Of a stretch of 64,000 nucleotides of DNA, positions 9,343 to 20,614 are shown in pieces. Source of the stretch: Begonia masoniana (lineage: Eukaryota > Streptophyta > Magnoliopsida > Cucurbitales > Begoniaceae); the NCBI GenBank assembly GCA_022432975.1, contig CM039514.1, positions 4,137,519 through 4,201,518 of the forward strand, written 5' to 3'. Position numbers and translations under genes: made by a program. Positions within the stretch are counted from its first letter, which is position 1; every line of letters starts with the position of its first letter. The notes beneath the pieces were generated by a model. That model saw nothing but the letters and a program-made list of their open reading frames with translations, had not been told where the DNA came from and did no database searches.

Positions 9343-12300
9343 ATGTTTATGAGTATAGATAACTTTGTGCAGAACCTTAGACAAATGGCTAGACGACCAG
9401 GGAGACCAAGAGTACCTAGGGAGATGCCAAACTTGAGGAATGAAGAAGATTCAAGTGTAATTAGACAGCTGACGGAGTTGATGCGTCAGCAGACAGATAT
9501 TGTGCGACAGCAATCTGACCAGTTAGGTGTGTTATTGAGTCGGGAAACACAAGGAAGTGCCAATTCAGGTCACGTCAATGAGCATTCAGGGGATAGATTT
9601 CGTAGGCTGCAACCGCCCACATTTGATGGAAAGTCATCTAACCCGATTGTTGCTGAGGAATGGCTTCGGAAGATAGAGAGCATGTTCAGGTGTGCCAATG
9701 TTGGAGAAGGGGAGAAAGTCATTTTGGCAACGTTTCATCTAGCAGGGGATGCACAACTTTGGTGGGAGTCGCTGGAGATCACCACCGATATTGTAACCAT
9801 GTCCTGGTCGCAATTCAAGGAAGTCTTCTATGAGAAATATTTTAGCACCACTGTCCAGAACGCAAAGAAGGCTGAGTTTTTGAGCTTGAAGCAGACTGGG
9901 TCTGTGGCAGAGTACAATAGGCAATTCGAGTCTCTGTCAAGGTTTGCTGGATACCTCGTCCATAGAAATGAGGATAAAGTGTTTCAATACCTGCAAGGTC
10001 TAAAGCCAGAGATTTACAGAGGAGTGAAGTACTCAGGCATTAAAGGCTTGTCATTCAGCGAAGTAGTGTCTACTGCATTGGAGGCAGAAGAAGCTGAAAT
10101 GAAGTGTGCTGGACCAAAGGAAGCCCCGCGAAAGTTCTTCCAGCCCCACCAACAGAGGGGAATAAAGAGACCCGCTGATGGTCAGAGTGGCCAAGGTTCT
10201 GGAAAGAAGGTACCGGACACCAAGAAGTTTCCTCAGTGCATGAAATGTATGTAGAGCCACCCGGGCGAGTGTAAGTTTGGGACTGGTAAGTGTTATAACT
10301 GTGAGGAGTTTGGGCATTCGTTTAAGGATTGCCCGAAGCCCAGGGTCCTTCGATGTTTCAATTGTAATAAGACTGGCCACGTCATCAGAGACTGCCCAAC
10401 GTTGAAGAGTGGCCCTGCTAAGATAAAACCGAGAATATTTTCCATGATGGAGTCGGGCGAAGAGGACCAGCCCGCTGTTGTGTCAGGTACTATATTGGTT
10501 AATTCTATGCCTGCTTTTACCTTGCTAGATTCAGGAGCAACCCATTCTTTTGTTGCGTCTGCTTTTGCTGATAAATTAGAAGTACAATCCACACCTTCTA
10601 GGCATGTATTCAATGTTGCTTTACCCTCTGGTGAACATTTACATTCCAACCAAGTGTTGCATGATTGCATGGTATTAGTAGGGGACAAAAATCTATCTGC
10701 TGATTTAATTGTTATGGATATAATGGGATTTGATGTAATCTTAGGAATGGATTGGTTGTTCAAACACCACGCCATAATTGATTGTAGGACTGGGATAGTT
10801 AGTTTCCAACCCCCTGGTGGTTTGAAACATACCTTCCAAGCTTCAGAGAAGAGTAAGGAAATGTCTGTTATGACTTCTTTAAATTTTAGACCTTCACCAT
10901 GCAAGGAGTACTTGTGCTTCTTGGCATGTGTTCTAGATACACAACTTGTAGGTAAGGCAACTCCTCAAAATATCCTTGCTGTCCAAGACTTCCCAGAAGT
11001 GTTTCTGGATGACCTTCCCGGTTTGCCACCGGATAGAGAAATTGAGTTTGTTGTAGATGTCTACCCTGGAGCAGAACCTGTGTCTAAAAATCCATATAGA
11101 CTAGCACCAACAGAACTTAAGGAGTTAAAGAAACAGTTGGAGGACTTGTTGGAGAAGGGATTCATACGCCCTAGCTTCTCACCGTGGGGTGCACCTGTCC
11201 TCTTTGTCAAGAAGAAAGATGGATCGATGCGTATGTGCATAGACTATAGAGAATTAAACAAGCTGACCATCAAAAACAAGTATCCCCTGCCTAGGATTGA
11301 TGATTTATTTGACCAGCTCAATGGTGCAAGAGTTTTCTCTAAGATTGACTTAAGGTCTGGTTATTATCAGTTGAAGGTTAAATCTGAAGATATCCCAAAG
11401 ACTGCCTTTCGCACAAGGTATGGGCATTATGAGTTTTTGGTTATGTCTTTTGGTTTGACAAATGCACCAGCAGCATTCATGGACCTTATGAATAGGGTGT
11501 TTCACGAGTATTTGGACAAGTTTGTTATTGTATTCATAGACGACATTCTGATCTATTCTAGAACTAAGGAGGATCATGCTAGGCACTTGAATTTGGTGTT
11601 AGGAGTACTTAGGCAGCACCAGCTTTATGCTAAGTTCTCCAAGTGTGAGTTTTGGTTGGATAGAGTTCACTTTCTGGGTCATGTGATCTCTGGAGATGGA
11701 ATATCGGTCGATCCAGCCAAGGTTCAAGCAGTTAAGGAATGGCCCCAACCGAAGAATGCTACTGATATTAGAAGTTTTCTTGGACTTGCAGGGTATTATA
11801 GAAAGTTCATTGAAGGATTTTCAAAGATTGCTACACCTCTTACTAAGTTAACAAGGAAAAATGTGAAGTACTTATGGACCGATGAATGTGAGCATAGTTT
11901 CCAAGCCTTGAAACAGAAACTGACCAATACTCCAATCCTGACCCTTCCTGCTGAGAATGGTAAATTTAGTATTTATTGTGATGCATCCAAGATTGGTCTT
12001 GGCTGTGTCTTGATGCAAGAAGGAAAAGTGATAGCCTATGCTTCCAGACAGTTGAAAACTCATGAGAAGAATTACCCTACACATGACTTAGAATTAGCTG
12101 CTGTGGTATTTGCACTTAAAATTTGGAGACATTATTTGTATGGACAATCTTGTGAAATATTTTCCGACCATAAGAGCCTGAAGTACATTTTCACACAGAA
12201 GGAACTAAACATGAGGCAACGTAGATGGTTGGAATTTGTAAAAGACTATGACCTTGAGATTAAGTACCACCCTGGTAAGGCAAATGTTGTGGCAGATGCC

Positions 12301-13869
12301 TTGAGTAGAGTAACAACATCAACCCCACCTATGAATTTCAGTATGCCATTAACTCTAGAGTCAGAATTCCAAAAGTTTAATCTAGAAGCAGTAACTGATG
12401 TGACAGCCATACTTTCAGCCATAACTTTAAAGCCTACCATTCTAGAGAAAATAAAGGAAGCTCAGATAACTGATGACGAGTGTAGCAAGTACAAGTCAAA
12501 CATGGATTCTACGGACAAGTCAGATTTTAACCATTCTACCGATGGGGTCCTTAAGTTTAGAAATAGATGGTTTGTTCCAGCTGATACCGAACTTAGAAAG
12601 GAAATTCTTTCTGAGGCACACTCTTCCAGGTTCTCTGTCCACCCTGGAAGTACCAAGATGTACAGAGATCTCAAGCAGCATTTTTGGTGGCCAGGTATGA
12701 AAAGATGTGTGGCGAAGCATGTGGAGTCATGTTTGGTCTGCCAACAGATTAAGGCTGAACATCAAAGACCTGCAGGAACATTACAACCCCTACCGGTTCC
12801 GGAATGGAAGTGGGATCAAGTGGCAATGGATTTTGTTACAGGATTGCCTAGAACAACAAAAGGACATGATGCAATTTGGGTAATAGTTGACCGTTTGACC
12901 AAATCCACCCATTTTCTGCCGATAAAGATAACATATTCGATGGATCAACTTGCTGAGTTGTATGTGCAAGAGATCATTAGATTACATGGAGTTCCAAGCA
13001 CTATAGTTTCAGACCGAGACTCTAGATTTACATCTAAGTTTTGGAAAAGTTTGCATAAGGCTATGGGAACGCAACTTAACTTCAGCACAGCCTTTCACCC
13101 TCAAACAGATGGACAATCCGAGAGAACTATTCAGACCTTAGAGGATATGCTCCGAGCGTGCATATTAGATTTTCAAGGATCTTGGAGTAAGTATTTACCA
13201 TTGGTAGAGTTCTCTTACAACAACAGTTTTCAGGCGACTATAGGAATGGCACCGTATGAGGCATTATATGGACGAAAATGCAGATCACCGTTGTACTGGG
13301 ATGAAGTTGGTGAAGCACAACTACTAGGTCCTGATATCGTGCAGCAAACAGTGGAGAAGATTGCCCTCATCCGACAGAAAATTTTGACAGCTCAAAGCCG
13401 ACAGAAAAGCTATGCAGACAAGAGGAGAAGAGAACTGGAATTTGAAGTAGAGGATGAAGTTTTTCTTAAGATATCACCATTCAAAGGAGTTGTGAGGTTT
13501 GGAAAGAGGGGCAAACTAAATCCTAGATTTATTGGACCGTTCCCAATTCTGAAGAAGATCGGGAAAACAGCTTATCAGTTACAGCTACCAGCCTCTATGG
13601 GAGGAATACATAACGTGTTTCATGTCTCTATGTTAAAGAAGTGTGTGCGGGATCCAGCTCAAGTTGTCGAACAGCAAAGCATTGAAATTCAACCTACACT
13701 TACCTATGAAGAAAAGCCAGTAAAGATTTTAGATTTTGCAGTAAAGGTATTACGCAACAAGGAGGTACCATTGGTAAAAGTCTTGTGGCACAATCAGAAT
13801 ACAGAGGAAGCAACATGGGAGCGCCAGCAAGACATGTTAGACCAACATCCAGAGTTATTCAGGTACTGA
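9343..13869 (+). pseudogene. Tekay A gag-pol polyprotein with a single in-frame TAG
   Basis: One frame covers the whole polyprotein, interrupted only by TAG at 10252-10254, within the zinc-finger region. The ATG is either 9343 or 9385 (MARRPGRPRVPRE). Gag (about 9700-10000, HLAGDAQLWWES) is followed by zinc knuckles [14 protein letters not shown] and [14 protein letters not shown] (10290-10400), and protease [10 protein letters not shown] (about 10527). Reverse transcriptase has FIDDILIYS (about 11535). RNase H has [10 protein letters not shown] and DHKSLKYIF, and integrase has an HHCC finger (about 12620-12740) and the D-D-E core MDFVTG, SDRDSRF, DGQSERT. The chromodomain-like end (about 13700-13860) reads [20 protein letters not shown] and EATWE. 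The stop would separate gag from pol. Some stops of this kind can be read through, but Tekay B has none here. Confidence 0.93.
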
Positions 13870-13888
13870 ATTTTGAGGACAAAATTCT

Positions 13889-13904
13889 TTTATGGAGGGT
13901 AGAT
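13889..13904 (+). other. Polypurine tract of Tekay A
   Basis: TTTATGGAGGGTAGAT immediately precedes the 3' LTR start TGTAGCACC. Tekay B has an equivalent AAGGAGGGTAGAT on the - strand. Confidence 0.85.
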
Positions 13905-16276
13905 TGTAGCACCTGGTTCTATCGAACCAGCCTTTTATTATTAAAGTAATACACTTGACTAGGTAATGAATTAAATAAGGTTATTGAACAACTTGTTAAG
14001 GGTATTAGAGTAATTTACAATGTTCAAAAGTTGGGTAACGTATTTAAGGATAAGGGTTGGGTTTATTGCACTGTAGCCGCCACCCCCCCCCCCCTCATAC
14101 TCTTCTCTTCGGAAACTTTCAGCTCAAGCAGCCGAGCTCTCTAGGCGATTCTCCTCGCTCGGTTCTCCTTCGACTTAGGTAAGTTTCTTTTCCTTATTTC
14201 TCTTGTGGTATAGTGGTGAAATGCCTGGAGGATTGCAATGTGAGGATTTTGAGGATGCTGAGATTGAGTGTAGATTCGGGTTTTAGCGATAAGTAGGAAT
14301 GCTCGGGTAGTAGAGTTTCTAACTAGATTTCTCGAACCGCTGTTTGATATTTTGAAAGGTTTGGTGAAGCCTTGATTTATATTCTGTATGAACTTAGGTG
14401 AACAGACCTCCGAAGTAGCTAGCAACCAGACAGATTTCCAGGAGCCAGGTAAGTAAAGTATTGCTTGTGCCTTCGGGCCTACATCACAAAACAGTAGGTT
14501 TATGTATGCTTGAATGTTTCTATTGTCCATGCATCATGTTTTGTTAAAAGTTACGGAAATGAATTTCATGTAAGGAATGGTAAGGTATGAACTGTATGTG
14601 ACAGACAAGCTATTAAGGGAACTAATCCACCCCTTAACTTATGAAGGGATTTAGACATTGGGAGAATTGATCCCACTCCCAAGGGAACCATGGGATCAGA
14701 TCAAGTGTTAAGGGAATTCATCTGCCCCTTAATTAAGTAGGAGGATGTAGACAATGGGAGAATTGATCCCACTCCCAAGGGAACCATGGGATCAGATCAT
14801 GTTATGAACGAATGCGTATGCCACTGAGATGAGAAAAATAGAAACTGCATTTTAGGAGTATAAGTTCAGCATTTTACTTCATTCATATACTGCTTTACTT
14901 ACTTAGCATTAGGCTAATAGATGAGTTTTGTGATGTAGGTGAAGAAGTGTTAGCAGGTGTGTCTCCTGATCGTGTTGAGGAATAGTGGACGTTGGAGGAG
15001 AGCATTCAGGCTTCGGCATGGTAACTGATGGGGCGGTTTAGCATGTTGTCTACAGATGTGGAGGTTTAGTGGATAATGATTAATCGAGTATATGAAGTTT
15101 TTAGTAAATGAGATTACAGCTATTTGACTTTGTTTTCGAGAATTTCTGATTTTCATGTTTTACTGAATTTGATCAATACAATGACTTGGAGTGTTATGAA
15201 TGGATTTTTGGTAAAATGTTTTAAGTCTGTTAGATAGTCGAAGCTTTCTCGGGTTATAGACAGGTTGTTTAGTCCATTGGTAGGAATTGAATAATTTTTT
15301 GTACCAGTGGATATGTGTAGAGGTTTATTGCGTTCTGTGGAAGGAAATCGTGTTGATGTCTATCGGAGGAAGGAAGTCTATCGGTAGATGTGGTGTGTCA
15401 GTCTGTCGAAAGATGGAAGTCTATCGGCAAATGCCTTAAGGAGTCATGTGAGAAGCACGTGTCGGCAAATGTAGTCTATTCGATCGGAAGGTGTAGAGTA
15501 TTAAGTCGTCGAGTAGTGATCGGCAGGTGTAGTCTGAGAGAGTTAAGGGGTTTGTCGTTAGTGAATCGGAAGATGTAGAGTAATCTGTTTGTCGTTTAGT
15601 GAATCGGAAGATGTAGAGTAATCTGTTTTTTCGTTTAGTGAATCGGAAGATGTAGAGTAATCTGTTTGTCGTTTAGTGAATCGGAAGATGTAGTGTATGT
15701 TTTAATTCTATCGGAAGGAGTCATATTGTTGTTATCGGAAGATGTCGTGTGTTTATCTATTGAGAGATGAAATTGCGCTGACTTCATCGGCAGATGAAGT
15801 TATGTTGACTTCATCGGCAGATGAAGTGGTGTATGAAGTTCTCACGACTTCATCGGCAGATGAAGTGGTGTATGAAGTTCTCACGACTTCATCGGCAGAT
15901 GAAGTTGTGGGTGAAGTCGTGTAGACGTCATCGGCAGAAGCCTTTGGTTTTCTACTTCTGCTTCTTCTGTTGACTTTGTCGTCGGCAGATGAATTCGACT
16001 TTTGTAATTCCTTGAGTAGTCCATCACTTAAAACCTTAATTCTTTTGACCGGACACTCGAAATATTTCCATTAATCTTTCCAACAATATTTTCACCGCTA
16101 GTTTAACCCCATTGTAGTCTTAAATAATTTTTCCGCTGCAAAGTTTTCAAATGTTTTGAACGTTTAGTAAACGTCAAATTTTGTATGTCGAATGAAGTTT
16201 TAAATTTATTTGAAATTTCTTAGTCATGGTCAAGTAATGAGTAGCGAACCGGGTTCAGATAACTCGGGGCGTTACA
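13905..16276 (+). repeat. 3' LTR of Tekay A
   Basis: The 2,372-bp LTR has the same termini as the 5' LTR. It is about 35 bp longer, mainly because of one extra palindromic unit of about 40 bp near 15800-15900. Other differences are scattered single bases and run-length changes, for example the C-run near 14083. Confidence 0.93.
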
Positions 16277-16920
16277 TCTTCCTTCTCGTTTGACCTCATT
16301 GTGATCTCATGCGTCATGAGAGATCCAATAAGCTCCTCAAGCTTTAGAGCTTTAAGATCCTTTGCTTCCTGAATGACAGTCACCTTTGGTTGCCATGCTC
16401 TCGGTAGGCATCTTAGAAGTTTCCTTACCTGTTCTTCACCTGAGTAAATCTTACCAAGAGCTTTAAGACCATTAGTGATGTTAGTAAATCGAGTAAACAT
16501 AGAACTAATGGTTTCTCCTTTTTCCATGGAAAACAGTTCATATTCATGAACTAACATGCTCAATTTACTCTCTTTAATCTGGTTTATGCCTTCGTGTGTG
16601 ATATCTAATAAGTGCCAAATTTCTTGAGCACTCTCACACCCTTGTACTCTATTAAATTCGTCTCTATTTAGAGCACAGTACAAGGTGTTTATTGCCTTGG
16701 CATTTAGGCTCAGGTTCTTTTTGTCAGTATCATTTAGTTCGTGTGAAGCTTTGGGAATCCTAACACCATTCTCTGTTTTAGTAGCAATGTATGGACCATT
16801 TTCTATGTTATTCCATATGTCATAGTCCATAGCCTGAACATAGATTCTCATCCTAGATTTCCAGTAAACATAATCATTACCATCGAAGAATGGAGGTCTA
16901 GTGGTAGATTGACCTTCCAT
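16277..16920 (-). pseudogene. Copia gag, N-terminal part
   Basis: From ATG at 16920 (MEGQSTTRPPFFDGNDYVYW) the frame gives a typical copia gag of the UBN2 type, with IYVQAMDYDIW, ALNRDEFNRVQ, SAQEIWHLLDITHEG, ESKLSMLVHEYELFSM and LLRCLPRAWQPKV. Gag forms the particle shell and binds element RNA. The frame is cut at 16277 by Tekay A and continues in frame at 6887, where the acidic linker and part of a zinc knuckle lie. The leader from the primer site to the ATG is short (16921-16999). Confidence 0.9.
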
Positions 16921-16999
16921 TTGTGTAGAGTGTGTGTTGAATGCCTTTTCAAATATTACAATATTTTCTAGATAAACAACTTAGACAATATTCAACCTC

Positions 17000-17012
17000 G
17001 CTCTGATACCAA
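17000..17012 (-). other. Primer binding site of the copia element, initiator tRNA-Met type
   Basis: On the - strand TTGGTATCAGAGC follows the 5' LTR end ...CTTACA with one spacer base. It fixes the orientation of the element and the inner boundary of the 5' LTR. Confidence 0.92.
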
Positions 17013-17370
17013 GTGTAAGATCGAGATTGTCTAAGAGGGGGGGTGAATTAGACTTTTAATTAATTTAAGAAACTATTCAATTTCTCTTTTGTTACTAACT
17101 GGTTAGAACACAGCAAATGAGCAAACAGTAAATAAGAGAGAGAGAGAGAAAATTGACACCACAGTTTTTAACGTGGTTCGGCCAAGCTTGCCTACGTCCA
17201 CGATCCAAGGCTCTCCCTTGAAGATTCTTAACCTTCTCCTCACGAGAATAAACAGATCGGAATTCCGGGCTCCGATCAACTGCCTTTTACAGAAATGGAT
17301 TGAACTTGACGGGCGTCAATCCACTGCCTTATACAGATTTTGAGTTTGTAAATCAAGCACAGACTACACT

Positions 17371-17470
17371 NNNNNNNNNNNNNNNNNNNNNNNNNNNNNN
17401 NNNNNNNNNNNNNNNNNNNNNNNNNNNNNNNNNNNNNNNNNNNNNNNNNNNNNNNNNNNNNNNNNNNNNN
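17371..17470. other. Assembly gap (100 N)
   Basis: A run of exactly 100 N is a conventional placeholder for unknown length. To its left is copia LTR and to its right the middle of an Athila gag, so the gap hides the rest of that Athila element, its other LTR and the missing copia LTR segment, possibly around ten kilobases. Confidence 0.95.
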
Positions 17471-18024
17471 TCACCCCTGAATTGATTAAAGTTGTAAGTT
17501 CGGTGCGGATTTTGCCAATTCTTCAAGGGAACGACTTTAGATAGTATTTTTGAACTAATTCATTCCACGTTGTAATTGAATCCGGGGATAAGAATTTAAC
17601 CAGTCTTAGCACGATCTCTTAGTTGTAAAAGGGGAACAACCTAAGTCTAACAGCATCATCAGAAACTTATGATATTTAAACGTGTCACAGACCTCAACGA
17701 AGCTTGCAATATGATCTTTGGATCATCGTTAGGCAGACCACAAAATTGATACTGCTGAATCATTTGTATGGTTCCTGGCTTTTTTTCAAAATTGTTGCAC
17801 GTGATCGCAGGTTTTCGAATTGCTGATTGAACCCCGTCCATAAATGGCATGACATAATCGAGCAATGTTCGTCTCCCGACTTCGGCCACTTCGATCACCT
17901 GTTGTAAATCTGCGTGTTGCTCGTCCGCCATCGTTGTCTGCCTTGTTTCCCTACGGTTTCTTCGGCAGGTTCGTTCAATTTCAAGGTCGATAGGTAATAG
18001 GTTGGCAGTACCAAATTTTCGCAT
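17471..18024 (-). pseudogene. Athila-type gag N-terminal fragment
   Basis: The ATG at 18024 opens MRKFGTANLLPIDLEIERTC, then RRTLLDYVMPFMDGVQSAIRKP and IQMIQQYQFCGLPNDDPK, matching the gag at 62535. At about 17715 the frame shifts and the matching gag sequence goes on in another frame toward 17471, where the gap begins. It is a broken partial copy. Confidence 0.85.
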
Positions 18025-18109
18025 GCACCTGCAAGAGCAAATACAACGAATTAATTAAACAGTCCAAATTAAAACAAAAATAACTTAATGAAATATTAAT
18101 AAAAATAAA

Positions 18110-18127
18110 TCCCCGGCAACGGCGCCA
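18110..18127 (-). other. Primer binding site, tRNA-Asp type
   Basis: The + strand TCCCCGGCAACGGCGCCA is identical to the 3' end of plant tRNA-Asp, so the - strand is the complementary primer site. It is not a tRNA gene, since no cloverleaf surrounds it. Confidence 0.9.
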
Positions 18128-18133
18128 AAAACT

Positions 18134-19359
18134 TGTTGCGAAAAATCGTGATACGCAAGTGTACGTGTCGCACAAGTAATATAGTTTTTAAGTAAGAGTC
18201 GAACCCACGAGGAATAGTTTTACTAAAATATTAAATTAAGTTAATTTTAAATTAATTGGACTAAAGCACTTTAATTTTTATTAAAAAGATTTTGATTTTG
18301 ATTTGATTTTAAATTAAACAATTAAATAACTAAAATAATTTAAATAAACTAATTATGAAACTAAAATAAATGACAGGAATATAATTAAAGATTTTATAAA
18401 TATCAAGAAAAAATCTAGGGATTCTGATTTCACATCCACTTTCCTATTTAATATCCCTAATTTAGTTAATATTTCTTAATCCTACGTGTTGATAGCGATT
18501 TTTCTATTTTAATTATTATTCTCTCCCGAGCTATAACAATATTATCCAACTAACAGGTTATCACCTCCCGGTCTCAAACTCAAATTAGTTGAATACATTA
18601 AGTGCAGAAAATCATAAAACTACATAAAAGTCCTAGCTATCCCTAGTCTAGAATCAGTTCATGGTAAACTCATCAATGCCCAGTTATTTCGCAACTTCCG
18701 TCTTTTGAAACAACCCTAAAAATCTTAACTTTGGTGATCAGGCAAAATTAAGCATGAAGAACAGACAAGAATACTCAACACGATATCGGAAAAAGGAAAA
18801 TAAAAACTAAATTAGAAATATTAAACAGTCGAGTTTCAGTTACATCATAACCCTAGAAAATAAATTTAGTTCATACTAAAATAAAGAAAAACAACGAAAA
18901 TAATAAAGAGATTCATAGTTCAGAAGAGAAAGGGAAAGAAAAACTATGCTGAAAATAATTCTCGAAGCTCTCGCTTGGATCCGGTTTCCGTCTCTTCTCT
19001 CGCTCTGGGGCTGAATGCATCTAATTAGGTTAACATATAACCTATTTATTAATTAATTTGAAGCCCAGCCCATAATCATCTTCGACGGCTAAAATTAAAA
19101 CAAGCTTCAACGGTCCAGATTTAAACACCTTCATCAATTAAAATAGCCGATTGATCAACGGTTGAGATTAAAACAATTAAAATATCCGATCTATCGACAA
19201 TTGCTCGCTTTTCTTCTGGAATGATTTCACCGAAACCTGTAATTCTCTAATTTTTCTACACACTCACCAAATACATCAGAATTTTTATATACTTGAGTAA
19301 AACTCATCAATTCATGTATTAAAGAGTACAATAAAGTGTGTAAAAATACACACTTATCA
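18134..19359 (-). repeat. 5' LTR of the Athila fragment
   Basis: The 1,226-bp LTR runs TGATAAG...CAACA on the - strand. It carries the CGTTGATCAATCGGC and AATTGATGAAGGTGTTT words shared with the outer element's 3' LTR. Confidence 0.88.
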
Positions 19360-20614
19360 GTCGTTTAGCGATCGGTTTAAGGAACTCTTCTCTGTCGTTT
19401 AGTGATTGACATCGGTATGTGTTGCTTCAAATCCCATCGGCAGAAGCACTTTGAAACTCATCGGCAAATGTAACCTTTGAATAAATTATTTAGCCCTGTA
19501 CACTTAACCCGATTTATTAGACAACTAGAATACCATTTTTCAAGGTATTTCCACAGTATTAAAATCAAAGCATAATTCAATATTCTCATTTTATAAACAT
19601 AATCAAATTACTTACTTATCATTCAAATACATCATCAAAAACATATTTAGACTTAAACTCTATTTAAGTCAACAATATCTGCCGATGGCGTTTTCAAGCT
19701 GCTTCTGCCGATGGCGTTTTCAAGCTTCATCTGCCGATGGCGTTTTCAAGCTGCTTCTGTCGATGGCTTTCAAGATTGCTTCTGCCGATGACATTTGAAG
19801 CTACTCCTACCGATGGCGGTTCAGCGCTTAAAATATTACTCCTGCCGATACCGGTTCAAGTGTTGAAGTGTTGCATCATCCGATGGCTTTTCAAGTTGCA
19901 TCCACCGATGACGTTCCGATTTTTTAAAGCTGCTTCCACCGGTGATCTTCCGCCAAATTTGAATATAACCGCGAAGCTACAGTGACGTCGTTTTCAGCAT
20001 TAACTCCAGAACTTTAATGGCGACGACGAACAGCAATTTTAGATGCAACGGATATCTGCTTCAGTACGGATGCTTCCCAACGGTAACATTTTTCCATTTG
20101 AAGAATGAAGCATTCAACTCTGTGAAGCAGAAATTAGACAGAGTATTTAAGCCGAGGTTAGAGCACGAAGAAATAACTTTTCTGAATTTTCACTCTTGAG
20201 CCCTAATCTGCTAAATCTATCATACTCTGTATTTCATCTACTCCTCTCGAACCTAAACTTGAGATTTAACCTTTGAGGGAGTTTATATTGTATTGATTGT
20301 TGCAAACTAAAAATCTGTATAAGGCAGTGGATTATCACCCGTGAAAAATAATCCAGATCTGTAAAAGGCAGTAGATCGACGCCCGGAAGTTCGATCTTGT
20401 ATTTTCGTTGAGGAGAAGGTAAAGGATCTTCAAGGGGGAACCTTGAAGCGTGGATGTAGGCAGGTTTTGGCCGAACCACGTAAAAACTCTTGCGTTGGTT
20501 TTTCTCTATCTCTCTCTGTTATTTTTATTGTTGTGTTTGCTTGCTGATTAGTTTAAGAAATTTTTAAAAGGTCTAATTCACCCATCTCTTAGACAATCTC
20601 GTTCCTACACCATT

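Larger units (their letters stand above)
6893..16276 (+). mobile_element. Tekay/Del-type chromovirus element A, complete but with one nonsense codon
   Basis: The 9,384-bp element has 5' LTR 6893-9229, a tRNA-Met primer site at 9233, a single gag-pol frame 9343-13869, a polypurine tract before 13905 and 3' LTR 13905-16276. A perfect target duplication tcttc flanks it (6888-6892 and 16277-16281). It lies inside the copia gag. The domain order gag, zinc knuckles, protease, reverse transcriptase, RNase H, integrase and a C-terminal chromodomain-like segment identifies the Tekay clade. By eye the LTRs differ at only a dozen or so positions plus one repeat unit, so the insertion is recent. Confidence 0.95.
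17471..19359 (-). mobile_element. Athila-type element fragment (5' LTR, primer site, gag start)
   Basis: On the - strand the LTR runs from 19359 (TGATAAGTGTGT) to 18134 (...CGCAACA), 1,226 bp, followed by the tRNA-Asp primer site and the start of gag, which runs into the gap. It inserted into the U3 region of the copia 5' LTR; the bases next to it (gtcgt, 19360-19364) would be the target duplication, but the partner copy is hidden by the gap. The LTR is similar to, but diverged from, the outer element's LTR (shared words at 19060-19200 and 36380-36500). Confidence 0.88.
1354..19674 (-). mobile_element. SIRE-type Ty1/copia element, internally deleted, split by two insertions
   Basis: Read on the - strand: 5' LTR (19674-17014), initiator tRNA-Met primer site (17012-17000), gag (16920-16277, resuming 6887), truncated reverse transcriptase and RNase H (to 5573), an extra ORF3 (5263-3182), polypurine tract (2781-2768) and 3' LTR (2767-1354). 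Flanks are acatc (1349-1353) and atatc (19675-19679), a 5-bp duplication with one difference. LTRs of about 1.4 kb and a long proline-rich, coiled-coil-like ORF after RNase H fit the SIRE/Maximus lineage. Protease, integrase and the first half of reverse transcriptase are deleted, so it is non-autonomous. Tekay A and an Athila element inserted later. Confidence 0.9.
17014..19674 (-). repeat. 5' LTR of the copia element, interrupted
   Basis: The LTR survives as 17014-17370 and 19360-19674. The middle is replaced by an N gap and an inserted Athila fragment. The left part matches 1354-1710 and the right part matches about 2447-2767 of the 3' LTR, so about 735 bp of LTR is unaccounted for in or beside the gap. 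The outer end TGTTGACTTAAATAG (- strand) is at 19674. Confidence 0.9.
944..20609 (+). mobile_element. Solo LTR of the SIRE-type copia family (+ strand), split by later insertion
   Basis: The LTR begins TGTTGACTTAAATAG at 944 and ends ...CGTTCCTACA at 20609. It is flanked by a perfect 5-bp duplication, ccatt (939-943 and 20610-20614), with no internal region, so it is a solo LTR left by LTR-LTR recombination. It lies in two pieces, 944-1353 and 19675-20609, because a second element of the same family inserted into it in the opposite orientation. The right part has a TATA-like TATTTAAG at 20144-20151 and the TGGTTCGGCC-type block (in reverse) also found in the other copies. Repeat units with a CTGCCGATGG core occupy 1286-1353 and 19675-19950. 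Confidence 0.9.

Noticed and set aside
18110..18127. tRNA-Asp-like and tRNA-Met-like sequences
   Set aside because: They are primer binding sites of 12-18 bases next to LTRs, not tRNA genes. No cloverleaf is present.
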